A DNA stretch of 64,000 nt from Kudoa neothunni (lineage: Eukaryota; Cnidaria). The notes below the pieces were generated by a model. The model did no database searches. It saw only the letters and a list, made by a program, of their open reading frames with translations, and was not told where the DNA came from. The position numbers and the translations under genes were made by a program. Shown piece by piece: positions 45,970 through 58,199 of this stretch (positions are counted from its first letter, which is position 1; every line of letters begins with the position of its first letter). Location: contig OZ199839.1 in the NCBI GenBank assembly GCA_964304625.1, positions 1,798,001 through 1,862,000 of the forward strand, in the 5' to 3' direction.

Positions 45970-47388
45970 CAGGGTTTCCCTATAGGGGGTGCATGAAGCA
46001 ATCATTGGGGGTGCGGGATTACCCTATGATGAATTAAGAATTTAAGCCTGACTATATGAATGAAAGAAAAATTTGAGTCCAGAAATTCAGTTTGGAGCTA
46101 CCGTATTTAATTAAATATCATATAACGGGATATTTTGTTAATGAAATAATCTAATAATAACAGATTTTATATAATGCACTTTCTATTAAAATCATTCTAT
46201 CTTTTAAATAATATAAATTTATAATTCAAAAATCGCTATTTATTTACCAAAAATTTATTAATAATTAATAAAATACTGTCTACTTGTATCTTGGGAGTAT
46301 GAAGACGTTAACAGATTTTAACTTAATGCTGTGTATTTAATGAGCGAATTAACATCGCCCACGCGTCATCATGGTTGCTTCCCAAAAGGTTAGAAAATGG
46401 AATGAGGATTATACTCGGTATGGCTTCACAAGAGTTACCATTGTAGGCAAGATATCATGAATAATACCATGTATCACATAAATAAATTGAGATTATCCTT
46501 TGATGGTTATTATTCTCTCGACCAGTTACAAGATTCTGATATTTGGATTGTTGATCCATTTTCATTTAATGTTAATACTATGAATAATGATGATAATGAT
46601 ACTGAGTAATTAATAGATTTTCAAGAAAACTACACAATGAAGTTGAGTTACAATGAAAATCCACTTGAGAAACTTTTGGTGCAATACCCAATGCAGTTAC
46701 TCGTCCCTTGCAAAATGAGCATTGAAAATTCTTATCCCATTTGCAACGACCTGGTTGTGCGAGTCAGGATTTTCACCTTTGTTGTGTGTAAAAAATAAAT
46801 ATAGAAATTTACTGAATCCAGAAAATGATTTACGCATCGCATTGACAAATGTGGAACCGCGATTTGAATTATTAGTGGAAGAACGCCAAGGGAGGGAAAG
46901 CCGATAAATCAAAATTAAACTCAATAGTTTTTAAATGTGTTATCATTTTTTTGAATCTTGGTCTCTTATATGCTTATTAAAGTGACTGAATTTGATATCA
47001 AACTTATATATATATATCAACTAGATATCTGTCCATACGCGATATTTTATTAATTGTTTTATAAAATAAGTTTTTGTTAATAATGTTATAAAATAAATAT
47101 GCTATAAGTTTTGACTTTCTTTTTAAAATGTATGATTATCATAGGAATGCTTTTTTTAATTTTATTCATAAAGTACTAGTGATTAATCGACTAAACTCAC
47201 GAAAATTATTTTAATATATTGCTTTAAAAATTAAAAAATTAAAATGCATTATTTGGAATATAAACTTAGAGTAAAAAAAGGAAACACAAATTTACCATTA
47301 ATATTTTTATAAATATTAACATAGTGGTGCGAGAGTAAACTTGATAATCATTTGGGGGTGCGGGGAAAAAAATAAAAGGGAAACGCTG
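45970..47388 (+). mobile_element. hAT-D, internally deleted hAT element
   Basis: Ends are CAGGGTTTCCCTATAGGGGG at 45970 and, read inward from 47388, CAGCGTTTCCCTTTTATTTT, followed on both sides by the shared GGGGGTGCG word. These are typical hAT termini. The flanking octamers (ACTTAGAC and CTCTAGGG) only weakly resemble each other. Most of the transposase is missing. The left border falls exactly at the end of the SINE head. Confidence 0.78.
46390..46906 (+). pseudogene. hAT-D transposase, C-terminal dimerisation region only
   Basis: A stretch from about 46450 reads INKLRLSFDGYYSLDQL, then WIVDPFSFNVN. In another frame (46722-46907) it reads ILIPFATTWLCESGFSPLLCVKNKYRNLLNPENDLRIALTNVEPR. That is the hAT dimerisation domain of the ZBED5/SCAND3 group, ending GRESR. 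The BED finger and catalytic core are absent, so this is a deletion derivative. There is a stop at about 46607 and a frame change after it. Confidence 0.82.
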
Positions 47389-47540
47389 CTCTAGGGTATT
47401 AATTTGATTTCAATAATATAGTGAGTCTCAAGTATGCAGTCACCGTGTGGCCACAAATGTGTACACGAAATGTTTACTTAAGTTCAACCTCAGTATTGTT
47501 CACTGCTATAATATTTATATCTATTTATTTTAAACTAGCC

Positions 47541-48385
47541 GTAATACCAGGCTGGGCTCGTGGTGTTGGGAATATCTAATTCAGCAAAAAAAATTGAAAT
47601 AAACATGTTTTAAATTATATTTTTTAATATAATAAAAATTTTATTATGTTAATAGCACAAATATCTGTCGAACATTTACTGCGAGAAATAAACAGCCATA
47701 AATGAAACATAACAAAATTTTACTTAATAATGTATGTAGTTATTATATTTAAGAAGAAATAGAAAAAACCCAATATAAATAAATTTAAAAAAAATTAATA
47801 ATAACAAATGAACTTCATTTCGTTTAAATCTCATCATCATTATTTGATTATTACATGGTTTTAAGAAACGAAGAAAATCCAAAAGAAATCGACGTAAACG
47901 TGAGGCATTACAACGGACTACAACTATACGGTCGACGCATAAAGGGATATAAAATCCGAAATTGAATTCTCATTTGAATTCTTTGATAGGCCTGTTTAGT
48001 TGAATCGTACCTATAACAATGTGGTAGATTAAATTTTTAACATGAAATCTTATAAACACTCACCAAAGAAATTTCGTCACATGCAAAATTTTGAAAAATG
48101 CCGCCAACAAAATTCAAAATACTTCCACAAGAATATTCAAAGATATAAAAACACAATACAAAGCCATTTTTAAAACTAACGCGTTCATTTAATCAGGATT
48201 TGTGGTTACTTTAAGATTTAGGGTCAAATTGGCCATGGAATTGGATCGTAGTAGCTTTAAGACGATGGCGAACCGACATTTTACAAAATGCATTTCTTGG
48301 AAGATTTACATATGCAAGCTTAGAATTGATCAGCAACACGTTTCCAGAATAGGTACGTATTTTTCTAACACCCAAGATATGTTTA
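47541..48385 (+). repeat. Left arm of the Helitron inverted repeat
   Basis: About 845 bases, nearly identical to the reverse complement of 52555-53399. It spans the outer terminus, 660 bases of leader and the first 60 codons of the RepHel gene. Identity drops sharply after the codons for NTQDM, although the two frames remain recognisably related beyond it. Confidence 0.88.
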
Positions 48386-51300
48386 ACAGGCAAAATAGCT
48401 ACATCCACAGTTTTAAGTATGTCTTAGAAACATACCCGTCCTCTGATTTTAATATAATTATAAACACTGACAAGCGTCAACAGGGAGAAAATGGGAGAAA
48501 ATACAACTCCCCAACTTGCAATGAGGTGGACATCGCAATGTCGGATGAGCAGCATTGTAGGAGGGATATTGTTTTGAGGAATAAGGATAACAGACTATAA
48601 AGAACAAGCGAAACACACAGATCGTATGATGCATTGCAATATCCACTAACTAATGTCTATGGTCAAGGTGGTTACCATTTTCGTATTCCACAGATTGACA
48701 CAAACAAAAGTGTTTCATGTAAGGATATTTATTCTTTTCATTGTATTGTAAGGGAAAATAGTTTTAATATGCTTCATCAGTTTTGGACATTAATTATTCC
48801 AACAATATGCTGTAGATATGTTTGCGAAGATGGAATCAGAGACACTGTTTTATTAGAGCCAAACAAAATGAACTTCGTGTTGAATCTTACATCAATTTCA
48901 TTGATAGCGTTCGTAGCGACGGCGAAATAAATGGGGGGGGGGGGGGGGGGGGCGGTTGTATATTTTGCCGTCGACTTTTGTAGGTTCACCTCGCTATATG
49001 AACGTGAAGATGCAGGATGCCATGATCTACGTTCGATGTTTTGGAGGACCAGACCCATTTATAACATTCGCATGTAATCCATTTTGAAGAGAAATTAATG
49101 AAGAGTTATTTCCTGGCCAAGCATTTAAAGACATACCAGACATCGTGGCCAGAGTATTCAACTTGAAAAAGTTTTGATGAATTTAATTCATAAATTGAAG
49201 ATTAATGATGAGGTCATTGTTATATATATACAATTGAGTGGCGGAAATGTGGGCCGCCACACGCTCATATATTGGTCTGGATGAAACAGGAACTGCGTTC
49301 CAATGATATCAACCAATTCATATCGAGCGAATTACCAGACCCAGGTGTAGATCCAGTATTGTTCCAGATTGTAAGAACAACCATGGTCCATGGTCCCTAT
49401 GCTGCGTTAAATCTAGAAATCCCGTGCATGAATGATCAGAGAAAATGCACCAAAAACTATTCCAAACAGACTCTGATGGGTATCCTGTTTACAGAAGAAG
49501 ACGACCGGAATATGGGGGTTTTCGGGCGTCAATCCATCTGAACAACAGTGGGGAAGTCGTCATAGATAATAGATGGATTATTCCCTATTGTCCTTTGTTG
49601 AAGAAGGTTGTCAATGCCCATATTAATGTAGAGCATTGCCATTCAGTTAATTCCATTAAATACATATGCAAGTATGTAAACAAAGTTTCTGATTCCGCCA
49701 TGTTTGTTGTTAATCAAAGAGATCGTTTGGATAAAGTTTCAAATTACCAGGCTGGTCGCTACATAACCAGTAGCGAAGGATTTTGGAGATTCTTCGGATT
49801 CAATATTCATAGTCATTTTCCAACCATAGAGCGTTTAAGCGTCCATTTGGAGAACGGTCAACGGATTTATTTCACCGACGAAACTTTGTTGAATCGGTTA
49901 CAAAATCCAAGGGGCACGACATTAAACGCTTTTTTCAAGCTTTGCCGGAATGACGAATTCGCTCAAAGTCTTCTCTACCATCAGGTCCCATATTATTACA
50001 GATAGAACGATAATAGTTGGCGTCGGAGAAAAAGAGGGTGCCCAGTTGAAGGCCATCTAGGCATAAGATTCGACTCTACAATAGGAAGAGTTTACAGTGT
50101 GAATCCTGCACATCGAGAATGTTTTATTTGAGAATGTTGCTCCATTGTGTAAGGGGACCTAAAAGTTTTGACGATATTAAGAAGGTTGACAGTCAGATAT
50201 ACCTAACATACCTGAAGCGTGCATTAAAAGTGGTTTGGTAGAGGGTGGCAACCACTGGGAATGTACATTAAGGGAGGCTGCTCTTACAGACAGTCCACGT
50301 CAATTACGAAGATTATTCGCACTGTTGATCAGAAATTGCGAAATGCGTCAGCCTCACAAACTGTGGTTACTTTTTAGGGAAGATATGTCGGAAGATTACC
50401 GGTATCAACTGCAATAAACCAGTTTAATGTCAAACGTGGTTTTCAATTCTAACATTTATAACATGCCCCTACTTGACATAGAGGACACTTTAATTCAAAT
50501 GGGTGGAAGAATGTTAAATTCATACGGATATCCTCCTTTGGACAAAATTTGGCGCCTTTCTTCCAAATGAAGTCCAGAGATAATTTGCCTACAACATTGA
50601 AGAATTAACCGAGTTTGTAGAAATAAACAAGCCGAAACTGACGCCTGACCAAAGAATTGCATTCGGAACAGTGTTGGGAAGCATTTTTAACAATATAGGT
50701 AATTGTAACGTTTTTTTTCTTGATGCACCGGGTGGTACAGTTAAGACATTTGTGACAAATCTTTTATTGGCCGAATTAAGAAAAGGTTCTAAAATTGTAC
50801 TCGCTGTTGCATCCTAGGACATTGTAGCCACATTATTACCAAGGGGTTGGACCGCCCATAGTACATTTAAGTTGCCAATTGCCATTTAAGGTGATGGAAC
50901 CGACGTATATGCAATCAGCAAAGGACAGGTTTGTCCCGATTGTTGACCAGATGCACGACCATCATATGGGATGAGTACACAATGACAAACATAGTGGTTT
51001 TTGAAGCTGTAGATAGAACGATAAAGGATTTAACAGACAAAAACATTCCATTTGGTCGAATCGCAATGGTTTTGATAGGCGATTTTCGTCAAACTCTACC
51101 CGTAATGCCCAGATATGCAAGATATGACCAAATTCAATATTTTCTAAAGTTCTCTTCCTTATGGGCGAATGTTAAAACCTTCCATCTTACCACCATGAGA
51201 GTGTAACTCAGCAACGATGAAGGAACCAATCAATTCGCTTCAGAAATACTATGGATAGGTGATAATCAACTTACCATTAGGCCCCATAAATATATTCCTC

Positions 51301-52008
51301 TATGTTCCGTGGCAAATTTGGTTTCTTTCATGGATGAATTGATAGACCATGTTTTTCCAGAAATACAAAAAAACTTTTACGACTCAAATTGGCTGTCAGA
51401 ACGAATTATCTTAATCCCCACAAACCAATCCGTAAACAAAATCAATGATATATTGATCCATCTTATTCCAGGTGACTCTACAGAGTATGAATCATATGGC
51501 ACCGTTGTGGACAAAAATCAATGTGTCAATTTCCCTGTTGAATCCCTCAACAGTCTAGATTTTAGAGCTATCGAGGGTTCTTTCGCACAAGATTCTCCTA
51601 AAGGTAGGCACTCCAATTATACTGCTAAGAAATTTGGATTCACCAAGGTTGTGTAACGGCACTCGATTGATGGTAAAATCGTTAATGTCTTATCTTATTG
51701 AGGCCACTATTGTTACAGGTTGTGCCAGAGGGGAAGGTGTAAATATTCTGATAATTCCGATTATTCCTTCAGACACTATCTTTAATTTTAGAAGACTGTT
51801 ATTTCTCACCAAACCATGCTTTGCGATGCCTATAAATAAGGCCCACGGGCAAACTTTTAAAGTTGCTAGTATAAATTTGGAGGAACCGTGTTTTTCTCAT
51901 GGGCAGTTGTATGTCGTCCTCTCCAGGGTAGTTCCAAACACAATTTATACGCTTTTTCTCCAAATGGTCTGACCAAAAATATAGTTTATAAGGAGTTACT
52001 ACAGTAAC
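48202..52008 (+). pseudogene. Helitron RepHel protein (HUH endonuclease plus PIF1-type helicase), decayed
   Basis: The N-terminal part (48202-48600) has SPTCNEVDIAMSDE and RRDIVLRNKDNRL. GGYHFRIPQID and ENSFNMLHQFW follow near 48660-48790. The HUH motif survives in another frame (CGPPHAHILVW, about 49245-49275), and the tyrosine motif YICKYVNK lies near 49660-49685. The helicase has LTPDQRIAFGTVLGS, Walker A reading DAPGGTVKTF where the invariant second glycine of GTGKT is valine, Walker B IWDEYT, VLIGDFRQTLPV, INKAHGQTFKVA and FSHGQLYVVLSRV, ending PNGLTKNIVYKELLQ. More than ten stops and shifts were seen, and a run of 20 G lies at 48933-48952. It cannot encode an active enzyme. Confidence 0.88.
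48933..48952 (+). repeat. Run of 20 guanines
   Basis: An uninterrupted G tract inside the decayed Helitron gene, in otherwise AT-rich DNA. Confidence 0.97.
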
Positions 52009-52481
52009 TGACTATGCTATTATTTTCTTATCTTTATGGATCTTACCCGTCAATTTAAGTTCAGTGTTTATATAAATTTCATTCAAATTTATTTATATGA
52101 AACAATGTCTCTTTGATTCTATTTTTGGGAATATCTCTATAATGTTATGTGGAACATTATTCCAATTCTTTGCAGCATGTTCAAACATTATTCCATTACC
52201 ATTAGGCGATAAGAGTAGAAACTTTACATGAAACACTTTTGTTTGTCAATTTTTGGATTGCGAAACTGATAAAAATATTCATCCCCGACATTTATTTTTG
52301 GATGTTGCAGTAGGTTATGCGATTTATGTGCTTCGATTACTGTTTGAGGTGTGTTGTGTTTATTTTACAAATAATGTCTAATACTTCATGCTGCTGATCT
52401 AACTTTATGGGGGACAATTGATCGTAACTTGGAGTGTTAAATCAACCTCTATTTTCTTCTTAAGAATGTCGTCAGTATCTT

Positions 52482-53405
52482 TTATTGTAATAGGATCAGA
52501 AGTTGGGTGGATTTCCAAAACAAACATAAAATGGTAGGTATAGTTTTTTGGCTGTTAAGCATATCTTGGGTGTTAGAAAAATACGTACCTGTTCTGGAAA
52601 CGTGTTGCTGATCAATTCTAAGCTTGCATATGTAAATCTTCCAAGAAATGCATTTTGTAAAATGTCGGTTCGCCATCGTCTTAAAGCTACTACGATCCAA
52701 TTCCATGGCCAATTTGACCCTAAATCTTAAAGTAACCACAAATCCTGATTAAATGAACGCGTTAGTTTTAAAAATGGCTTTGTATTGTGTTTTTATATCT
52801 TTGAATATTCTTGTGGAAGTATTTTGAATTTTGTTGGCGGCATTTTTCAAAATTTTGCATGTGACGAAATTTCTTTGGTGAGTGTTTATAAGATTTCATG
52901 TTAAAAATTTAATCTACCACATTGTTATAGGTACGATTCAACTAAACAGGCCTATCAAAGAATTCAAATGAGAATTCAATTTCGGATTTTATATCCCTTT
53001 ATGCGTCGACCGTATAGTTGTAGTCCGTTGTAATGCCTCACGTTTACGTCGATTTCTTTTGGATTTTCTTCGTTTCTTAAAACCATGTAATAATCAAATA
53101 ATGATGATGAGATTTAAACGAAATGAAGTTCATTTGTTATTATTAATTTTTTTTAAATTTATTTATATTGGGTTTTTTCTATTTCTTCTTAAATATAATA
53201 ACTACATACATTATTAAGTAAAATTTTGTTATGTTTCATTTATGGCTGTTTATTTCTCGCAGTAAATGTTCGACAGATATTTGTGCTATTAACATAATAA
53301 AATTTTTATTATATTAAAAAATATAATTTAAAACATGTTTATTTCAATTTTTTTGCTGAATTAGATATTCCCAACACCACGAGCCCAGCCTGGTATTACT
53401 CCTAG
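52482..53405 (-). mobile_element. Second Helitron 5' part, inverted
   Basis: The minus strand repeats MVTLRFRVKLAMELDRSS and the next 40 residues of the left copy (52482-52739), then diverges while staying alignable (FMFVLEIHPTSDPI against FKYVLETYPSSDFN). The outer end reads CCTGGTATTACTCCTAG followed by T at 53406, again a Helitron-type terminus. The gene is truncated; nothing beyond about 52400 matches a Rep or helicase domain. Confidence 0.78.
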
Positions 53406-54328
53406 TACATTAATAAAGATAAAAAGTCGCTCTTTTGTTTAATCCAACTTGGTTAGCTGGTTAAGCTTTTCTTGTAGCTATAACTCAGCATTAAAATGAT
53501 TTAAAATTAAAATCACAACGAAAAAAGTCAGCCGATGTGTCATCTCGAAAACCATATCTCGTCATTTAGGAAAAAACTAAAACTTTTTAGGAACCGAGTA
53601 GTGTTGCGAAACTCTGTACATCATCTCGAATTTTAGTGTCATAGTGAAGAATAAAGACACAAACACTTACAATTTTATCGACAAAAATGACACTTTTATT
53701 CACTGTTTTAACTCATTTTTCAGAGACATTGATTAGCCAAGTCATGATTGTTAATAAAACTTTTTGCTCATACATCCACCGTTACAGTAGCGGGTTTGCC
53801 AACAGACAAGCTCGAACGTATCGATTTCCAATCATCTGAAGAAATGCGTGTCAATAACCGTGAAAATGGATTTCTGGATTTTTACAAATCATTAGCTAAC
53901 ACGTTTCAAAGTGGTTAGGAAAATACACTTCTTCCATAAGGACGTTTAGCTGCACGTATCGTTGTGAACAAGCATCTTACGGAGGAAACTTAACAATATT
54001 GATATACATAGTCAACTAACACAGATGACAATTAGAAGCAATTTTGCGGTCGTTGACTTCAAATGATGATCACGACATTGCTAAACTTGGCCATGAATTG
54101 CAATAGCACCCATCGCATTAATGCATTAATTTTCAGAATTTTTACTCAATTTGAAACATTTACTAAATTTATTATATTATGAATTATTTTTCAGGTTTTC
54201 TTTGGCGTTTCTGAAGTCGAGTATCTATCCAAAATGTGATCTATAACCTGAGCTTTAACTTATCTGGCCAGTAACAATTTCCGGAGATATAAATTTGGCC
54301 GTCGGGGAAAAAAGTTTGTGTGCCATTG
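53406..54328. other. Unassigned stretch with one short coding-like block
   Basis: Mostly AT-rich. At 53772-53918 a 48-codon open block has balanced composition and reads VAGLPTDKLERIDFQSSEEM and onward; two further open pieces follow after stops (to about 53990). I do not recognise a family. It could be a captured or decayed exon. Confidence 0.3.
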
Positions 54329-55488
54329 ATTTAAAACAGGGGTCGGCAACCCGAATGGGTTGGCGGGCCATAATATATATAAATCATTTAGCTGTATTGA
54401 ATTTTTTACAATGCAATTGGATACTGGCTAAAGACATTCGCATTGCGATATTTAAAATGGAAGTGGCTATTCTTACGACGACGATTATCTTTTTTCTTAC
54501 TAAAGATATTTTGAATCTGAATTTAAAAACATGTTGTTACATTTTTTTCCTACAAAAATTTAAGTTTTTATAAATTATTATTGCAATAAAATTAATACAT
54601 ACATTTTGACCTTATTTCGCCATTACAAGTACTAAAAGTGATTAAAACCAGATCTTCATTAACATTTACGACATTTAAAGCATTTTTGAATCGAAAAATC
54701 ACGAAAATTGTGCTAATATAACATCATTTGCAATGGAGACCATTAGCCCACGTGTCAATGTTACGGTTTGGTACGGATTAATTGTTTGAAATGGTATCAT
54801 TTTATAAGATATTTACAGAAAAATAAAACTAATATTAATCAAATTTAGAAATTTTTTCAAGCCAAATAGACGGAACTCAAACAATCATACGTCATCACTT
54901 CATAATTCAAGTTATTTAACATTAAAATATAAATCGAAATACATAATTAGCAACCAATATTTGGGAAATGTCATAATTAATTAACTTTTATTATCAACTA
55001 TCTATTGAAATTTTATTTTTGTTTTTTCTTCGGAAGTCCAATAGTAGTTAATCTGCTACCCCTGGGCCTTCCGACAGACTTGACTTTGGATGGAATGGGT
55101 ATATCTAAAAATTTTTTATAATTAATAAAAAATTAGTTACTTTTATATGTATCATTAGTTTTTTCCTGATTCATACTTTTACTAGCAAAGCTTTCAGCTA
55201 AATACATTACCATCAGTTAGTACTATGGTTAGTTTACCGTATTTTTCATCCGTATATTCATCATCTTAGTTTAAATTATATTAATAAAATATTTTCATTT
55301 ACTAAATACTTGTGTAAGACAATTCACTCTCAGGATTGGAGGATATGATTTCAATGAAAGCGTTATCTTCTCTCAAATTTATTTTCACTAATATACTTTA
55401 CACATTTGCAACAAATAGTAAATAACTTAGTTCATTTATAGTAGACATCATTTTCGTATCATGATTTTTAATGACACATTCAAGTCTT

Positions 55489-57374
55489 CTAAAACTCAAT
55501 GGAAGCTTGAAAATAATCTCCGCAAAACTCTGCAGATGTAGTCGCCAACTTTTTTGTAAGCACTGAAGACAGTCTTAATCTTTGAGAAAAGGTTTGGATA
55601 GTGTCTTTAGGTTTGATTTTTACAACTCCCTCATCATGAAAATCTTTACAATTGTTAACATTTAGAACATTAAGAAATTATTCGCATACTCCCTAGTCCA
55701 ACGAGAATGGCACAATGATTCATCAAACAAGTTGATTAAGTTGAGTAAACGTTTTTGTAGAATATGACGACAAGGAAGCTTGAATGCTTTATGCATTGAA
55801 CAATTACAAGAGTTATAACTGGAATTTTCTTCTAAAGTGGCGTCCTTTATTTTTGATAATTCTTCCTGGATTATACTTGAAGAATAGGGCGTGAGATAAT
55901 TATGATATTTTATGAAAGTCTCATTATCGTTGGAAGAATCGTATGGTTTTATTAGTTCCATAGCAATGGTGCTTTGCCGCTCAATCCCTTGCGATTTCAA
56001 AAATCTGAAGAAATTGTCGAAAAAATCACTCAAAGTTGAAAACTTTTTCACTACAGTTTTTAGTTTTGCATTAATGGATTCAATTCTGTTATTCGTTGTA
56101 TTATTATAGTAATGCTCAGCCATACTTAATCCAATTATCCATTCCTGGTAAATGGGTAGCCAATTCTTTTTGAAATAATCATTAAGTTCCTCAACTCCGA
56201 GGTCAAAAAGTTCACAACATAGGCGGTCAAAATTGTCCATGTTCTAGACATAAGTCATTTTTTCTAATATTTGAAGAATAAGTGTTTTTGTTTCTGTTGT
56301 TATACCATACTTTCCGACTTTTATTTCCCGCTGGAACGCTTGTAATACATGGAATTTACATAGTATCAACTTTGTAGAAGGAAATACGAAACTTAAACAT
56401 TTTCGTAACAAATGGTCTTTGTCAGTTATTATTGACATCGTTTTGGATTGTAACCACGGTGCAACATCTAACAATTCGTTCAGAAACCATGTTATGGCTT
56501 CTGCTGTCCCCTCATATAAAATACAGGCACAAGTGATATGGGTTAAACCAAAAGAGTCTTGAGATGCAGTTAAATAAAGAGGAGCTCTACAAATACAATC
56601 GTCATTTGTTATAAAATAGCGTTTCGTACCTTGAATCCAACAGCTTTAAGTGGCATCTATGAATAATAGCTCAGGAAAACATTCAAGAACATGGAGCATT
56701 TCGTTATCCACGAAGAAAATTCCATTGACAGAATTTTCATTAGCAAGAATTTTAACTCAGCAATTATAATCATTTTTCAATATCGTAATAACGGAATCAT
56801 TATTTTTCGGTTCGACGATAGAAACAGTCCGTACATTATGGATAGATTTTAATGTAATTTCCTCGCCGGTTTCTTCGCTTAACTTAAACTGAATTAACCT
56901 TTTATTTGCTCCTAATGATATTAACTCCGATATCATTGGATCATCAAGGTTAATTCTTCTTTGTGGAGGAAGGTTTTCGAACATTCTTTGATCGCAGGAA
57001 TGGTTATGGATTAAATTTAGCGATTTCACCTCCAAAAAGTTACCGTCCACAGTGTTCCGGAGCGAGATACTAAATGGGCATTTCTTCTTAAATGATAATT
57101 TGTTTCTATCTCCACTGCTTTTGCGTTTGTAAGGAACACCAAAGAAACACACGTAATTAATGTCATAATAAACCAACTGAAAATTTATGGATCTGTTTAC
57201 TCTTCGTTGTGCATTTGAAATTTTTCTCGAATGTCTAATTTTTAAATTGTAAAAATGTTTTTCTTCGTATTCTTTCACTTTAATTTGTAACTTTTCATAT
57301 GAATCAAATTTCATTCCAATAAAGAAGTCAGCAGACTGTTCACAATCCATGATTTCCATAATACTGCGCAACAT
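55489..57374 (-). pseudogene. MULE-2 transposase, full length with one predicted 43-base intron
   Basis: Starts at the ATG ending at 57374. N-terminal region with VCFFGVPYKRK, CPFSISLRN and HNHSCD. The catalytic core has FIDAT then KLLDS (first aspartate, about 56655), SIITDKD (about 56425) and NNTTNNRIESINAKLK (about 56075). An intact SWIM finger (CNCSMHKAFKLPCRH, about 55765-55810) and TSAEFCGDYF (about 55520) follow. The GT-AG intron at 56587-56629 lies at the same codon as in MULE-1. Damage: a TGA near 56757, a one-base loss in DATYKLL near 56650, a stop near 56243 and a frame change near 55675. Sequence identity to MULE-1 is moderate, so the two copies separated long ago. Confidence 0.87.
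56587..56629 (-). other. Predicted intron in MULE-2 at the position shared with MULE-1
   Basis: Donor GTACGA, acceptor TTTGTAG, 43 bases, phase 2. Splicing joins LLDS to RAPLYLTASQDS, the same junction as in MULE-1, although the intron sequences themselves do not align. Confidence 0.8.
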
Positions 57375-58199
57375 AACGTTTTTATTTTAACATGTTTGGG
57401 GATATTAACAGACTCGGAAACAAATTGTTAATATATGTAATGAATTACTAGTAAATATTATATTTTTTGAGATAATTAATATTATCAGGTTTTATCATTT
57501 TGTTAAAATTATGCCGTGTAATTATGTGGTGTAGGAAATAATCATTTTATCTAATTTTTAAGACAATAATACTAATAAAATTTATTTAATGTAATTACTA
57601 TGAAATACAATTAACCTCAATATCTTTCCAGATACTTAACCTGAAAAATATATATCATTTTGGACGAAATAATAGGCAGTTATTATGTCGCTATACTCAC
57701 CAAGATACATGAAGTACGTTTTAAACAAATAGAACAAATTAGATTATTAATTTTAAAAATAAGCTTTTAAAATTGCATTTTGGATCTAAATGTAATTAAA
57801 ATATGATGTAGTTCGTGACGCAATAATCGAATGAGGTCTTAACATTGACACGTGGGCCAATGGCCTCCATTGCAAATGAAGTTACATTAGCACAATTTTC
57901 ATGATTTTTCGATTCAAAAATGCTTTAAATGTCGTAAATGTTAATGAAAATCTGGTTTTAATCATTTTTAGTACTTGTAATGGCGAAATAAGGTCAAAAT
58001 GTATGTATTAATTTTATTGCAATAATAATTTATAAAAACTTAAATTTTTGTAGGAAAAAAATGTAACAACATGTTTTTAAATTTAGATTTAAAATATCTT
58101 TAGTAAGAAAAAAGATAATCGTCGTCGTAAGAATAGCCAGTGCCATTTAAAATTATATCGTTTCAGTGCGACGCGAGAAAAACAAACTAATTTTCTAAA

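Larger units (their letters stand above)
47535..52015 (+). mobile_element. Helitron with Rep/helicase gene, left side in an inverted arm
   Basis: The left border reads, on the minus strand, CCTGGTATTACGGCTAG followed by T at 47534, a Helitron 3'-type end in reverse orientation. The RepHel gene reads rightwards from 48202 to about 52008. The expected right-hand terminus is not seen after the helicase; instead a second, opposite-facing copy of the 5' part follows (52482-53405). The first 850 bases are almost identical to that copy. Confidence 0.72.
54457..58146 (-). mobile_element. MULE-2 (SWIM type) inside hAT-2
   Basis: Inverted terminal repeats of about 310 bases (54457-54767 and about 57838-58146) begin ATGGxAxTGGCTATTCTTACG. 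They differ at several positions, unlike the identical repeats of MULE-1. The transposase lies at 55489-57374. A nine-base target duplication could not be fixed because the bases beside both ends are A/T runs. Inner ends share the TTGACACGTG word with MULE-1. Confidence 0.82.

Noticed and set aside
53772-53918. Possible VPS28-like exon
   Set aside because: A loose resemblance to the N-terminal helix region, but no diagnostic motif aligned and stops follow. Left unassigned.
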